Notes: generated from the letters alone by a model not told the origin. DNA of 64,000 nt from Certhia americana (GCA_018697195.1 CM031864.1:27190944-27254943), one strand, 5' to 3'; positions 1 through 14,535 are shown, counted from the first letter of the stretch. Translations and numbers: made by a program.

Positions 1-2498
1 CTGGAATGTTTGGTTACAGCCTGAGAAATAGTTCCTGTTTCTCCATGTCGTTACTTAGGTATTTTTTCCACACTGACATTTACTTACCTGTTGGCAGGTA
101 TCAAAAATTCAGTATTTTATCTGGATTAAGTATATTCTCATCATGAGTAATATCTGAAAACTATTCTGTCAATGTTCTGTTTTCTTTCTAACTATTGGTC
201 TTTTCACCGCTGATATCCCTTTATCCAATACTTCACCTTGATCTATCAGACTTTTTTTTTAATGGGTTTGGACATTAAACCAGTTTCTTTTGACCTTTTC
301 TCTTCATTTCTCATTTTAAACCTCTTCTTTTCAGCCATAAAAGCCTGGATGTCAGAAGGCAATTTTCCAAGACAGCCAGATGAAATCCAACCTTTGAAAA
401 CTGTCTCTTTTAGCGAACATACCCCACTGGCAAAGTATTCCCAAGCCTGCTTTAACACTGATACTTGAGTCATCTGTTGTTCATCTCTATATCATACACC
501 CTATCTCCCTCTATACTGACAAGAAAAAAGTTTAGAGTAGTCACTAAAATGAAACATAATTAACTCAAAAGTAAGTGATGGTATTTCTAAGTTTGAGATA
601 CACTGCAAAATGAAAATGCTATGAAAGTTTGGTGCAACTCCTTGTAAAAGGGGCAGACTCTTTACAAGTAAAATTTTCGGTCATAGAATCATGGAATATC
701 TTTCAGGTTGGAAGGGATCTCAAGGATCATTTGGTCCAATGCTTTTGGCAAAAGTGTGGTCTTGAAAAGATGGCCCAGCACGCTGTCCAGCTGCATCTTA
801 AAATTATCCAACACTGAGGAGTTCAATGCTTCCCTGGAGAAGTTATTCCAGTGACTGACTGTTCTCACTGTGATACCTTTTCCTCTTGCATCCACTTGGA
901 ATCTCCCCACCCTTGTACCCGTTTCCTCTCATCTTTTCTATCTGACTCCTTCTAAAAAGGGAGTCTCCATCTTCTCTGTGTCCTCCTTTAAATTCTGGAA
1001 CATGGAAATAAGGTCTCTTCTTAGCCCTCTTTTCTCAAAGCCAGGCAAACACAAGTCTCTTAGCCTTTCTCCCTTTTCTGGAATCATTTTGTCACCCTTG
1101 TCTAGACCTTTCCCAGCCTGTCGACGTCTTTTTGATGCAGTGCCACTCCTTTATATTAAAAAAAAAAATTGTGAAGTTGCAAGTTCTGCATTGAAACAAA
1201 AAAATCCTTGAAAGCTGTGTTTTGATCAATCCTTGCAACTTTTCCTATCTCACTTTATCACTGCCATTATGCATGGCAAGCAAACATTGCTCCAAAACAC
1301 TATTGATGTTATTTTAGAAGACCTGATTATTTTAAATTATTTGATATCTATTTTATTCAGTGTTGGTGGGGGAAAAAGTGAGTCTGGACTCTTTCTTGTG
1401 TTTTAAGAAGCTCTGGGCTCCTGCAGAAGTCGTTCATGGTGAATCATCTCTTTGCAGGATGCTCATTCAGGTCATGGCCAAAACATACACAAGAGGATAC
1501 GAAGTTCTACAGTGGTTATATAACCTCTCTTGGCAGAATGTTTTCTTATCATGAAATGGCTCCACAAGTGAATTTTTGGTTTCAACTATCAGATCGTAGC
1601 TCAAAGCACAATACATAGAAGAAAGGGGGCATGAAAACTACAAGCACAGCCTCCTGAAAGAAGGAAGAGGGCCACTGAAAGGCAAGGAGGAATTGATGGT
1701 ACTTGAGCTTGCAATAGCAGAGTCAAAAGCAGGGGAGTGTAAAGTATCCCTGGCAGTTCTGGACCAGTGAACCTAAACTAGATTTCTTTAAAATCAATGG
1801 AGAAAAGTGCTAAAGGCAGGAGTCATTGGACTATTCCACAATGCTTATGCTCAAAAGAATGTCCTTAAAAGCTTATTCATTTCAGATTTACTGTAGTGTC
1901 ATTGAGCTAATTTCAACAAAGCAATTTTCGATCAGCAATCAAATATACCCGCTTTATGCTAATGTAGATTTGATTAGCTGGTTTTCAGGATCTCTCTCTG
2001 TTTCTAGGAAGGCCTGAAATCCCTCTGTTTTCTTTCCTCAGGCATCCTCTCTAATCTAATTCATATTTGACAAACAAGACAAGAAATCAATTGTGTGTAG
2101 TATACACTGTATAATGACCCGCAAAGTCCCTAAAACAGTTGTGCTTGCTCCAGAGCAGTTATTCAGAATTCTGTACACAATTCTTTGGCAATGGTACACC
2201 TGGTCTAGTGCCACATAAAACATGGCTCTGTGAAACAGAGGCAAACCAAATGGGATGATGAATCTGTGCTTGTGTCACTTTTAAGTTGACTTATTTCTTA
2301 CACAGTCACAAACAAATCTGGATTTATTCTGACCTTTCTCATTGCATTTAGGAAAACAGGAACAGAGCCTTATTGAAAGCTGAGACTGTTCAACTCCTAC
2401 AAACACAAGGGCTGTACCCTCTGCCTGTACCATTCCCATGGCCTTAAGCAGATTTTAGTGCCAATCCAATTTCTCAGGATTTCATTGAGCTTCCTTAC
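1..2498 (-). other. BRINP3 intron (before the last exon), left part
   Basis: This is intronic sequence downstream of the exon at 2499-2721, starting with its GTAAGG donor. It contains the CR1 fragment at 681-1150 and otherwise no repeat or gene I can recognise. The intron continues beyond the left edge. Confidence 0.85.
681..1150 (-). mobile_element. CR1 LINE fragment, 3' end at left
   Basis: It begins with the reversed CR1 terminus (TCATAGAATCATGGAATATC) followed by the typical TTGGAAGGGATCTCAAGGATC and later the AAGGTCTCTTCTTAGCC-type region. The element is therefore in minus orientation, 5'-truncated near 1150. Several substitutions show it is old and inactive. Confidence 0.9.
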
Positions 2499-2721
2499 CT
2501 CTGCCTAGGCATGCGGATGAGTGGCTGCTTGTGGCACCTCTTGCTAAGGCTGAAGAGCTTGTGCACTGTTCTCTGGGCCTTGAGGAAGAGTTGCTTCATG
2601 CTGTTCTCCAGCTGCTCATAGCGGCGTTGGAAATTAGAATCCATGGTCCACAAATGCATCACAGCAGATGTGTTCAGGAAATAATTCATAGGCAGCCTCT
2701 TCATAAATAATTTGAATTCAT
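2499..2721 (-). CDS. BRINP3: BRINP3 coding exon, likely exon 7 of 8 (penultimate)
   Basis: This 223-bp exon has acceptor TTTTTTTCAG|AT and donor GGCAGAG|GTAAGG. It completes an Asp codon and then reads 73 codons, starting EFKLFMKRLPMNYFLNTS and running through WTMDSNFQRRYEQLENSMK to KLFSLSKRCHKQPLIRMPRQ. It ends with two bases of an Arg codon. This matches BRINP3 rather than BRINP1 or BRINP2, in particular the KRLPMNYFLNTS and NFQRRYEQLENSMKQLFLKAQ stretches. In known BRINP genes one large exon follows, carrying the whole Cys-rich C-terminal half and the stop. No such frame exists between bases 1 and 2498, so it lies beyond the left edge. Confidence 0.93.
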
Positions 2722-5640
2722 CTGAAAAAAAAAATAGTCTTTAATTATGTAACTATGGTTATTCTTGCAGCAGAATATAACTTCTAATTTGTTTTTTTCT
2801 TGAACCAATTTCCATAAACTCAATCCTTTGAAATTTTAAAATTGAATATTTTAACTCTCAAACTAGAAAGGCGACTACATTTGTATAGGTAATATTAGAA
2901 TAAAGCCATTAAAATCCAGCATATATATAATTTTTAAATTAATATTAAAGCAATATAAACATTGTCCTTATTTATCATTGTCCTTTATTTACCTGGATAA
3001 TATGAAGATTAACTAAGAATCAGAGTTTCTTGCCTTCAAATCTGGGATCTGAAAGCAAATGTGCACTTAATGATCAATATTTATTGACTCATTTGAAGAA
3101 CTGAAGTCCAATATTCCAATACTTAGGACATGTAAGTAAATGTGATTTTACAGGCCATTTTTCTTATATATACATTACTTCATCTGATATAAGCCATTAA
3201 ATTAAGCTTTCATAAGTATTTACAATTAAAATGGAGCCTTTCAAAGCATTTTACAGTACTTCAAAATTATATGACACTTCAGAAATGCTCCTATAACTTC
3301 CTTTTGACATTAAAGTGTTGGAAAGGAGTTTGTCAATCAAAAGGTCATTGTTACTGTGAACATGCCATGCTTTGTGACTTGTTCTGTTAGCTCAGTCCAC
3401 ACAAGATATGCAGACAGAATCTTATTAACAGTTTTATTAATCAGGGAGTCTGTTTCCATAAGTACAATGATTTATAACTTCTGAACCTAAATAAACTTCC
3501 ATTAAAACGGCTCCAGGTATTGGGGAAATATGTGACAATGAGTGGCACACTGGAATGCACATGTTTATCCTTTTTCTTTCTTTTTTTTATATATCAGTAT
3601 GTTTCTGTGCCTGCCCTCCTACCTGCTGTTATCCTCCCACCCTTCGCAGTCCATTTCTTTCTTTCAGCTTGTTACTTCAACTAAATCACTCATCCTACAG
3701 TTTGGCCTTCACCCTGCTAGATGCTCCTTTTGGATGGTTTACATTTCAGCAGGCTGTGTGAAAACAAAGATCCCGCTGCCTGAAGTAGCTTCACTCTTCA
3801 AATGAAAATAATAATAATAATATTTAACATTGGAGCAATTTTAGGTTGCTCATGGAAGAGGATTGATGGGGGAAAATGTCCACGCAAATCAAAGAATACT
3901 CCATTAACATTCTTTTTCATAAGTCTTTTGGTTTAGCTTTAGTTTAGGCTCTTTTACAACATTTTTACACAAAGCAGACAAAAATATTTTTTTACGGATG
4001 GAGAAAAATAATCTGTAAACAAGCTCTAGTGGCCCTTGATCACATCCTGAAGGACACAGGGCAGTGATGGAATAGAACAGTCCCACTTCAGCAGAGGGAC
4101 TTCTGTGATGGGTGAAGACTCGTAACAAAACAAAAGGCATTGAAAGGTCTTCTGGAAGCCAAAAAATGAAAGTCAAGGGTCAAAGATGATGATTTTATGT
4201 TTAACAAAGTGGTTTTAATAATTCCTCTGGGAATGTGTTGCTCATTTGACCCTCATGCCTCTCTCCTCCTCTTTGGGTAGGTAGAAGTTGTTCTCCCCTG
4301 GAGGACAGCCCCTCTGCTGTCCTCAGGGCTTGAGGGAAAGGAACTGTTTCTTTATCTTATCAACTATTTGGAGCCTTTTATCTTTTGCTTTTTCCCTTCC
4401 CTAATTTTGTCTAAACTGGGTTTTATCCTCTGTCCAGCAAGAACGTCCATTGCTGGGTGTACAATTTGAATTAGTAGGAATATTTAATAAATTCTACATT
4501 ACCAGATGAGCTTCTCTATGAATCTTATGTAGTTCTGGGAAAAACTGTTCTGTTTTCTCCTTCCCAAGAGATAATTTTTCCTTCCTTAGAATTATAGAGT
4601 AGTTTTCCTTGGGTATTATAGAATATCTGCCCTTCCCAAACCTCAATCCCTCCCAGGTTCTGCATAGATGTGACAGAAGGTTTTTTCTGGCTTGTCTAAA
4701 GGAACCACAGTTGCATTGACTTGGTAAAGCCTTCCAAGTCTAAAGATTTACAAATATTAAAATCAGTAGTTTAAAAAAAAAAAATGATAGGAAATAAGGT
4801 TAACTGAACTGATACAAAGTATGTCCTTTACAAAGCATAGATCTGCAGCTTGTAAAACTCCCACAAGTTCTACCAGATTTAGAGGACTGAGGGTATATAT
4901 GTATATAAATATATACTCTGACACTTTAGGGGGATTATATCCCAAAGCCACATTCCTGACTACCTGCTTAATTCTGAAAGTCTCTTTTCCCTTTTGTTCC
5001 TCTGAGGCACTGGTATATCTCCTTAAAACCAGCTTCATGAAGCCAAAACAAAAGCAACTCCCTCAGGAGACAATAGGCTCAGATGATGCCTTCTCAACGC
5101 TCATATTGCTCTAATCACATACTTAAGAAATGCTGTCACTTTGCTGTCACTTTGCTGTCCTCTGCCTGATGACACTAATCTCTACAGCTAACAACTGTTC
5201 TGTGCAGTGTTTAGAAATGATAAGGAAGGTTTATGCTGTTCAACTTGCAATGCAACAGCATTTCCAATAAGAAAATGTTTTTTTCTTCCTGTTATAAACA
5301 TCATCTTTGACTACCCTTGTGCCCTGTCTGATCCTGCTAATGAGCTCCATAATGCAGGTGAAAGAGAGACAGAGATAAAATGAGCATAGTTACATAGTGC
5401 CTGCTGCATAAAAAAAAAAAAAAAAGGAAAAAAAGAAGAGAAGATAATGTTAAAGAAAAAGAATAAGAAGATAATCTTAAACAGACACATTTCATGATCT
5501 GTGAAACTGCAACATGAACTCCTAACACTGAGATATGACTAAACTGTTAAACTCTAATCAACACATGGTGCCAGCCATTCCTGAGGATTAGCAGCCAGTA
5601 TTACAGTCCCAGGGGCCATAGAAATTGATACTTTAATTCA

Positions 5641-5725
5641 TAAAATCAGAGATATCCCTGAGCTGGGAAGGACCCACAAGGATCATTGAGTCCAACCCCT
5701 GGCCCTGCGCAGGACAACCCCAAAA
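5641..5725 (-). mobile_element. Short CR1 3' fragment
   Basis: About 85 bp match the CR1 3' end read in reverse: a degraded AAATCAGAGA terminus, then GAGCTGGGAAGGACCCACAA and GATCATTGAGTCCAACCCCT. It is strongly truncated and inactive. Confidence 0.8.
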
Positions 5726-6031
5726 AGCATGATTCTTGATACCACATAAAATCTGATTACAGCACTTCCCCTTTTACTTTCACATGGGTAGTACATGTAT
5801 GATTTTATATTTTCTTAACAACTGCAAATAAGGTAAAAAAGATAAAACATTATATGCAGTGGTGGGTCAAGCAAGTTCATTTTCTGACAGGTGTGTCTCT
5901 TTCTACTTCCACTTTTTGCCAGGTAAATCTTTCTTGTGTCAACAGAACCTGGAGATGGAAATGGCATCCCATATTTCAGTGGGAAAGAATAAATGAGAAA
6001 TATCATAATGGGAGCAAACATTACTGCTGAA

Positions 6032-6064
6032 ATCAGATGAATATCAGACATATATTCATCTGAT
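6032..6064. repeat. Perfect 13-bp inverted repeat (hairpin)
   Basis: ATCAGATGAATAT (6032-6044) and ATATTCATCTGAT (6052-6064) are exact reverse complements separated by 7 nt. No T-run or protein-coding context goes with it, so a terminator is excluded. It may be a relic of a small inverted-repeat transposon or chance. Confidence 0.85.
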
Positions 6065-7814
6065 ATAATGAGCTGCAGAGATGTAACTTGGATCCTCAGT
6101 GTTACTTGGTGTCAGAGCAGGGCGTGTTGCTAAATGCAGTGGTTACCACTCTGCAGACAGAGCTGGTAAAGGCCAGAAAAATCCAGGAAGCCTCACTCAA
6201 GAATTTGACAGTGCTCTGCTACAGGGTAAAAAGGTGCCTGCTCTCTGTTGGAAAAGAACATAAAGCCCTGATCTCTCTGCTGTGAATATTTTGATTTTCC
6301 TTGGTATTTTGCTACAAGGCCTGTACAAGACTGTCCCACCTACACAGCAAATGTCTGGTTTTGTTTCAGCTGAGGCTGAGTGGTTTGTGGAACTTCTCCG
6401 GGCAGCCAAAATGCCTTGAGTTAGCTTGTTTCCTAAGATTCCTGTGGAGGATCTTTGGAAGCACCTTGGAAGTCAATGGATTTATACCTGCTTGGGGATT
6501 CAGAACACCAGGTTATTAAAGGTGCTGCAGGCTGACATCTGATGACAATGTCATGCCGGAAAATATGAAAATACCAAATTTTATCACTACACTTGTATCT
6601 CCTATTTCCTTTAGAGTAAACAGAGCAAGTCCACAACTGAGTTTGAAACTGTCATTCCTGAAATTTTCTTTTAAATCATATAGGCACTCTTTCCCCAATC
6701 AGTGTAACAGAGATTATCTCAGGACTAAGGACGTTGGAGCTATTTCCTCCTCAGAGCCCACACACGCTCTGCACAAAGTCAGGGAAGAGCCTGAGCCTCT
6801 GCAGTCAGGGCAGCAGGAGCAGGAGGACAAAACAACAGCTCCTTTAAGCCATGGCTTGTGTCTAGGGAGGTCTCAGTGTTGTGCTTATGGAACATCAGAA
6901 GTCCTAAGTAAATAGGAAAATTCAAATTTCACATGGACTTTTATCAAAGGAAAGAGATAACCTTTTATTTTTCCTGCTGGTTCTTATTATGGCTGAAATT
7001 GATGAAAACATACATATGACAATAATTAAATGAGGTGAAAATCTACATACAATTTAGGAGAGCATAAAGCACAGTTTGAAAAGAATCTGCATTTGATAAT
7101 ATGCTAAGACAAAAATTGTTTCATAGCAAAGTAATCGACCAGAAATTTCAGCCACCTTCTCTCAGTCTCCAGAAATGGTAGATTTTGGGGAGATGACATT
7201 CCATCAAGCATTATTCTGTTGTTTAATTTAATGTCATATTTTCTGATAAGCCATTTTACCTAAAATGAAATAATATAATCTTATGGAAACAAAACCTTTA
7301 GCAGTGGAAATTACAGCATAGTGCTCCAGTAAATATATAATCCTGTCTAATTGTGGATTACATCGTCTACCCAAAATCAATTTTAATTTTTTTAAACAAC
7401 ATTCAATCCCTGAAAAAGCAATTATGTTTTCTGGGCAAAGCAGCCTGACCATAAGTGAAAAAATTTAAGAATCTTTTGTTGACTGAAACATAGTATTCAC
7501 AATTTTATATAGTCTATGTATTTTCTAATATTAATAAAGATTTGAATTTTAGAGGGTTTTTCCATTTAACAAAGTTTAGGAAAAATATGAATATAGGAGA
7601 AAACCCCTTTGTACATCACATTATCATGTCAAAATCCACCATTAGAGAGCAACTGTAATGGACTGTTTTGTCATTTCTCTAAATGAGGCTCTAAGGAAAC
7701 ATTTTTCTCCCTTGAAAATCTGTAAATCTGTCATTCATACACATATACTCTATTTTAATCAAGCTCTTTAACTTGCTCTAGAGGTATTAAAATTCTGCCA
7801 TCACAGTCTATGGT

Positions 7815-9600
7815 CTCACAGAGGTGCCACCAGTGTCACCGACAAGGCCAGGTATGGGCAGGGGGTGGCAACTTTAGGAGGAGGCTGGCATTGGCTCTGT
7901 CTGACATGGAGTAGCACCTGGTCTTTTCTCAACACAGGCCACCCTTGCAATTCCTCACTGCCAAAACTTTGCAGATTAACCTCACACATCTCCAAAAATC
8001 TTGCCCAAGAGGACTCATTCCATGATTTTCCCAATTATCAAAGTGAATCCTATCAAACAGTAATTCCTTGGACTGCCCTCTCAGGTGTTTTTTTTTTTTT
8101 TTATGATCAGCATAATATTTGCCTTTCTCCAGTCATCAGGGGTATTCCCCAGTCTCCATGATCTTTCAAAACGAAAAGACCTTACCAGGATATCATCCAT
8201 CTCTCAAAACCCCAGATGCAGTCTGTTAACTCATGTGGACTGCCAGGGATCAGGCTCTCTCCAATAACCCTTGACAGCTCCGCTTTCACTCCTGGTGCCT
8301 CCTTTCCCCCATGCCTCCTCTTCCTGAGCTCAAGGACCTGCAGTATTTGCTAGTGAAAACTGAGGGCAGAGAACACATTGAGTACATCTGAAACAAATAC
8401 TGAAATCACTCAACCCATTCAGCAGCAGGCCCACAATTCCTTATTTAATCTTTTACTTCCAACTACAAAAGTTCTCTTGTTGCTCTTGGCATCCCTTTTG
8501 CAAGCACTGGATGTAACTCTTCCCATCACTATCTCCAAATGCCTAGGCCGTATTCCTGAGTTTTTCCTTGGTAGCCTGTCTGTATTTGTACCTCCTGTAC
8601 AAAGCCTTTTTGCTTCAGAACTGCCTTGAGTTGCCCATTTTAACAAATCCCTAAAATCCCTAACATTTTAGTATATGACCTGAGTGTAAGAATGGACAGT
8701 TACACTTGAGGGTGCTGTCCTGAAACCTGGCCAGCTTTCCAGAGTTCTTTTGTTTGCAGAGCTTTCTCAGAGGGAACACCTTCTCCCAGTTCCCAGAATC
8801 GGGTGAAAATGCTTTCATGAAGACTAAAGTCTAGTCTAGACCAAGTCTAAATTTTGCTGTTCTCCTACCCTATGCTTTCTAAATCCTGAGCACAATTAAC
8901 ACATGACCTTTACAGACAAGGCTGCTATTGATTATTCCATCCCCAGTTAGCAGTTTTTTGTTAGGGAATAATCAGTCAAGCTCTGTGCCACTCCTTTTGA
9001 TTGTTCCAGTACGTGTATCAAGATGCTATTGCTGACAACCTTCAAAAGCCTCCTTGACTGTCTGTGTCCCACTGTTGATTTTTCAGCACATGTCACAGAG
9101 ATTGAAGTTTCCCATGAGAAGCAGGGCCTGTGATCCCAAGCATCCTGAAATTGCTTAGGGAAGGTTTCATCCACTTATTCACGTTGACTGAGTGGTCTAT
9201 AACAGGTTCCCACCCCAATATCACCCATGTTGACCTCTCCTATGACCCTGACCCACAAATTCTCATCCCTGTTGTCCATCCCAGAGCAGAGCTCCAAACA
9301 TCCAGGCTACTCCATAACAGAGAAAGCAACTCCCTTCCTCCTCACCCTACTGATTTCACACATTGAGTGCATTTGAGCAGCACACCCAAGGTGGATTTCC
9401 ATTTCCCATCTTTTACCTTTGCTCTTGTTGCTGTCACCCTGCATTGTGTATTCCTAGGAAAGATTCCCCCTTTCCCTCACAGGCCTGAACCATATGTGAC
9501 TCCTGATGCATTCCAGCTGTGCCATTCCCTCTCTGAGCTTCATCCCATCCATGAGATGATAAGCCAGAGGCATGTGCTTGTAATAATGCCTTTCCAGATT
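7815..9600 (-). mobile_element. Long degraded CR1 LINE copy
   Basis: Several blocks match the antisense of avian CR1 coding and upstream sequence. They include TTGCCCAAGAGGACTCATTCC, a CCAGTCATCAGGGGTATTCC block, a GAAGTTTCCCATGAGAAGC plus GGGCCTGTGATCC block, and TTCCAGCTGTGCCATTCC. The order is that of one CR1 on the minus strand, with gaps and a poly-T run at about 8087-8103 inside. It has no usable reading frame. Boundaries are approximate. Confidence 0.7.
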
Positions 9601-11907
9601 ACTGCCTGAATGATGAAAAACTACTTCGGGAACTCCAAACTTTACATTAAATTAAAAAACTAAAATCAGCTGCAATTTTAGTTCATTCCTGTTGTGGTTT
9701 TCCTTCAAAGTAAGGAAAAGCATTTCCTTCTTGTCTCCTTGTCTCTGCTAATCATTTGCCTACACCTGGCCTTAATACAACTCCAGCCTTCCTTTGGCAC
9801 AATTCCTTCTAACAGCAAGCTAAAGCAAACAGATAATATTGCATAAGGGAAAGCAGAACAATCAGAACCAACAAAAATACTCAGATCAGAAGCTCTCCTT
9901 GAAAAAAAAAACTTAGGAAATATTCCTAGTAGCTCCAGAAGTTTATTTCCCTACAGAAATGGTGACACAGAGCAGCAAAGTCAGCCAGCCCTGCTTGTGT
10001 CCATTTCTGGGCTGATTATCTGCTGGAGGTGTAAACAAGATCATTATTTAATATAAATACTGGCTGGTTTTTCTTACAGGTTAGGAGTTGGAAAAAAGAC
10101 TTTCAGCCACACACAACAGCCAAAGAAAGCTGATAAAACTATTCATGTCACCACTAAGAGGGCTCTTAAGCAGAACTGTGCAAAGAAAAGAGAAGCCATT
10201 TTGTGAAAGGATTTTTAGCTTTCCAAAATTATCGTAAATCTTTAGAAATTTTCTATAATTTTCCAAATGCCTCTAATTCCTCTGAAATCCTCTAAAAGGA
10301 ATATTGCAAAGTTTTCCTCTTTTACTTTGCTTTGAATCAGTCAAAATACTTCACCTTGACAGAATAGAAATTTTTGCTATGTCAACATTTAATTTCATTA
10401 TAACATCAAAGTTATGAAATAAAAAAATAGAATAAATATTTCAAAATAAAGGTTAAATGCTTCACTGCATTCCTAAAAAAAAACAAAATTGAGCAAAAAA
10501 CAAGACAAAAAAACGCAAAACAAAATAAAAAATACCCATAATTTTACACTTACTGAGAGATTACTTCTGGTTGGTTTATTCAAAGTAGATGTCTCTGTAT
10601 TTTGTAACATCCTGTATATAAATCTTAATCTCTGCTACACTTCAACAGACTATTAAGATTGCAGACTTGTTTAGACTGCAAGCTCTTCAGGAGAGAGCCT
10701 GGCTCTTATTACATCTTTATAGGGGAGGTAGCACAACAGACCCCAAATTTAATTGTTGCCATTTATTATAAATAATAAAAATAATTTTGTCTACTGCTCC
10801 AGGCAACTGCACCCTCCTTGAAGTACTCAGTGGAAGCTACAATTAGTGTATGGGTTGAGAGTTCAGGTAGGAAAGATCTACTAATCCCAATTTTATCACA
10901 CACTTTACTGTACTGTTTGTGCTGCTCCAACAGTGTAACCACCTTTGTTATCATTGCTATTCCATAACAATGCTTTTTTTAATTTTAATCAGGGCAATAA
11001 ATACAATGGCAACTCAAATACCAGTGTCAGTTGTAAATCAAGATCTGAAAGCACAAAGCTGGAAGTCCAAGAGGATATAAACCATGGGACCCACATTTCA
11101 AATGTTTGGATATGATTGCTGTTCATTAAAGTACTGCCTCAATATTGTGTAGATGTTATTAAAGAGATTTATAAAAGATAGATTTTTTTAAAATATCCCA
11201 CCATGATTCAGAAGCCTGCAGAAAACAAAGTGCTAAAATGAACATATATTTGTTTTTATTTTGCCATGAATTTTAGTTCTTTGTGATGCGTTACTCAATT
11301 TGTCAAAGAAGTAAGCAGCTGTGTTCCAAGAAATGTATGTTTGAAAATAATCCAATTCAAAGAAGCAGAAGACTACAGCTGAAAACAACCTTATTTCTTC
11401 AGAGAAGAGATAGTAAATCTGAATTTTCCTTCCCCTTCTCCCTCCAATTTAGGCTAAATCAGCCAACTCTCCTGATAATTAAAATATTTCCTTCTCCAAA
11501 GCAAAGGATTTCTCCTTTAAACTTTCTGAAGGTCAAAGGGAAGGAAAGAAATGTGTGTTTTCTGCACGATATGGTCTCTGTTTTTCAAGAAGGAAAAAAG
11601 ATCCAGACTTCCTTTTGGACAGACTATTTGAAGTGGTACAATCCAGCTGCTACAGAAGCCTCAGGGAAGCAAATTTGTATGATTCTGGCAGCCAGATAGA
11701 TTTGGTGTGTGTGTGTGGGTGGTTTGGTTGATTTCTTTTTGAAATGAGGAATGCTGCAAGGATAGCTCCTCTCAGCCCTGTGCTCTGCAAGAAGGAAAGA
11801 ACAGGAATAAGTGTCAGCATGGAGGTGGAATTGGTGGGGAATGGAGATTCTCTGGTCAGCCATTTATATACATAATTCTGAGGAACCTCATGTAAATGTA
11901 AAAAGTG

Positions 11908-12144
11908 ATGAGACGAAATGGTCTCAGGCTGCCACAGGAAAGCTTTAGGTTGGATATTAAGGAAAATTTCTTCATGGGAAGGGTCGTGAAATATTGAACA
12001 GGCTGCCCAGGGACTCACCAGGCCTGCAAGTGGTTTAAAAATGTTTGGACATGTTGTAGTGGTGAACCGGTGGTACTGGTTGATGGTTGGACTTGATCAT
12101 CTTAAAAGTGTTTTCCAACCTTAATGATTCTGTGATTCTATGAT
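11908..12144 (+). mobile_element. CR1 LINE 3' end
   Basis: Plus-oriented CR1: GGTCTCAGGCTGCCACAGG, TTTAGGTTGGATATTAAGG, GGTTGGACTTGATCATC, and the terminus ATGATTCTGTGATTCTATGAT at the right edge. It is a 5'-truncated insertion of about 240 bp. Confidence 0.93.
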
Positions 12145-14535
12145 AGATATGTGTATAAATATATAAACACACATATGTATGTTATAGAGATAAGGCTAGT
12201 AATGTCAGCCTGTTATAGGAATACAAAACCAAAAATCCACCTCTCACAAGCCTTGAAAGTCTCCTGGTGCCACATAAAAGGGAAACAATTGCAGTCAAAA
12301 CTGGTAGTGAAACCAGAATATCATCCCATTAATTGTGGATTAATTCAGGAATTCTGCTGGGCAGGAGATGACCTTGCCTGAACTCAGATACAAGCTGGAA
12401 GAACTCACCTTTTCAACAATGAAGCAACTCATTACTTATCGTCAATATAAATATGACCTTGACAGCAAGTTCCCTTTTCAGAAAGCAAAAAGCTAGACTG
12501 CACAGCTGTCTCTGTAAGTCCCAGCATTTGAAGGACATTCTCTTCATCCTGTCAGGTTTGCTTTCTGGTGTGATTTTTGTTCATTACTCCTTTAAAAATG
12601 TTTCTATTACTGCCCTTCAAAGGGATGGTCCTTGGAAGTCAGAGCAAGCTTTCAAAAAAAAATCTTAACAATTAATCTATGTGTTATTTTGAAAATTTCT
12701 TGTAAACATTTTTATGACTTAGGTGTGGTTTAGAAGTAGTCCTGCAACACAGATGTCCCAAAGTCCTTTATTTTCTTTCTACAGGACTATAAATTCACTT
12801 AATGCCTAAGACATACCCCTTATGGACAGATATAGATATAACCTCTGTCAGTTCAAAAATTACCTTAGTTGAACATGCTGGGAATCCCTACAGTTTGAAA
12901 ACTGGGTAGGGTAAATAAACATGTAATGATTCACAGGAGGATAAAGAAGGGAAGAGAATGAGTGAAACTGAAAAATATTCTTGGAAAACACATTGAAGTA
13001 AATAACTGATGTTAAGCTGTTCCAGGAGATTTAAGAAGCTATCAATCAGAACAGACAACACTGCCCTAGAAGAAAAGAGAGGCCACAGAGTGACATCACT
13101 CTTAATAAAGAAAGCCCAAAGCTGCCAAGGCAGATTGGAATTCCACCAAGAACGAGGGGATTTTGTCACTAGCTTTGAAGGGAATTACATTATGTCCTGT
13201 ACATGGTGGACATAAGTAGAATTACATTAGATCAAGCCTTCTGCTCCTCCTCCTATTACAATGTCATCACAATGTTTGAAGTATCTCAGAGTGCAATGAC
13301 ACGTAAAACTTTAATAAGTTGATTTGCCAAGTACAGCTTTAGCAGGAGTTGTATAATGCTTTTAGTTTTGGAACAGGGGTAATTATATTGGCTGTACCAT
13401 TATTTCTGAAGTAGGACAGGAACAATTTAGACACTGACCCTCCAAAGAAATTATGCACTTCCCACTTGTTCATTTTATTTAAACAGTGACACCTCCACAG
13501 GGGTAGAAGAGGTGGGGAGGGGAGTATTGGTCACAGAAGGAACGACAGCTTGGTGTATCTGCTCATGTTACTGATTAAACTTCCTGACAACCACAGAGGG
13601 AAGTTAATTACTGAGAGGCAAATTAACACCCCTGCAAGATAATAGAGAAAAAATAATTATATTAAGAACTCAGGGGGCTAAGTTTTCTTGGCCCTGAGCC
13701 TGAGGCTGTAAGCAGTGTTTGAAAGCAAACCACCACTCTACTGCTCAGGGGCAAGTAGTTTGAACTATATTGATTGAAGTCTTTATTCTCAGTGAGTAAA
13801 AAGCACCTTCAACTGCCAGTGAGTCAGTTCAAACTGTTCACGAAGAGTCTTTCAATTAAGATTTCAAATGGGACTCTCTTTGCATGGCAATGGGCCTGTC
13901 TGGTCACAGCAGAGAGAAACAGACTGGGCTGAGTGACCTGGTCACATCTGGCATGGGCTCTGAGCAAGGAGCCTTGGAGAGGCATCCTCCCAAACCCACA
14001 AAAACAAAGCTTATCAGACAGCAAGGATATATCTATCTATAAATTAAAGAAATCCTCCAGCATTCAGTTTGAATTCCAGATTTCATTTTTAGTCTTATAT
14101 TATGTGCATTTTAATTGAATCACAGCAGCTGGAAAAGCAGGAATTTGTCACTGGACTAAGAGAGGACTTCTAGTGCAAACTGCATTCACTGCAAATGATG
14201 GAGTGGGCCTATGAATTTATAGTCTCTCTGTGATGCCAAGAAAAACCTTGTCATCTTGTGACATTATTTAAGGTTTGGAATCTCAACACTGAGTCTGAAA
14301 ATCAGCCTGCGCATCTTTTTTCCATTATAAATGCAGAAAGTTTCTTCTGATCAGAGTGTACAACGCAACATCTTTGTTTAAACTGACATTTCCAAATTAT
14401 GCCTGCAGTTACCTTCTGACCTTTAACTTCCTTTTAGTAACTTGAAACAGGATAAATGAGACATTTGGTACATGTTTTTAAATGTCTGTCTTAGAATGTA
14501 GTTTCTCTTTGAGGTATTTTTGTTGGCCTTTTTTA

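Noticed and set aside
11283..11699. A 138-codon plus-strand open frame
   Set aside because: Low-complexity basic/serine-rich translation without a recognisable motif, in intronic DNA.
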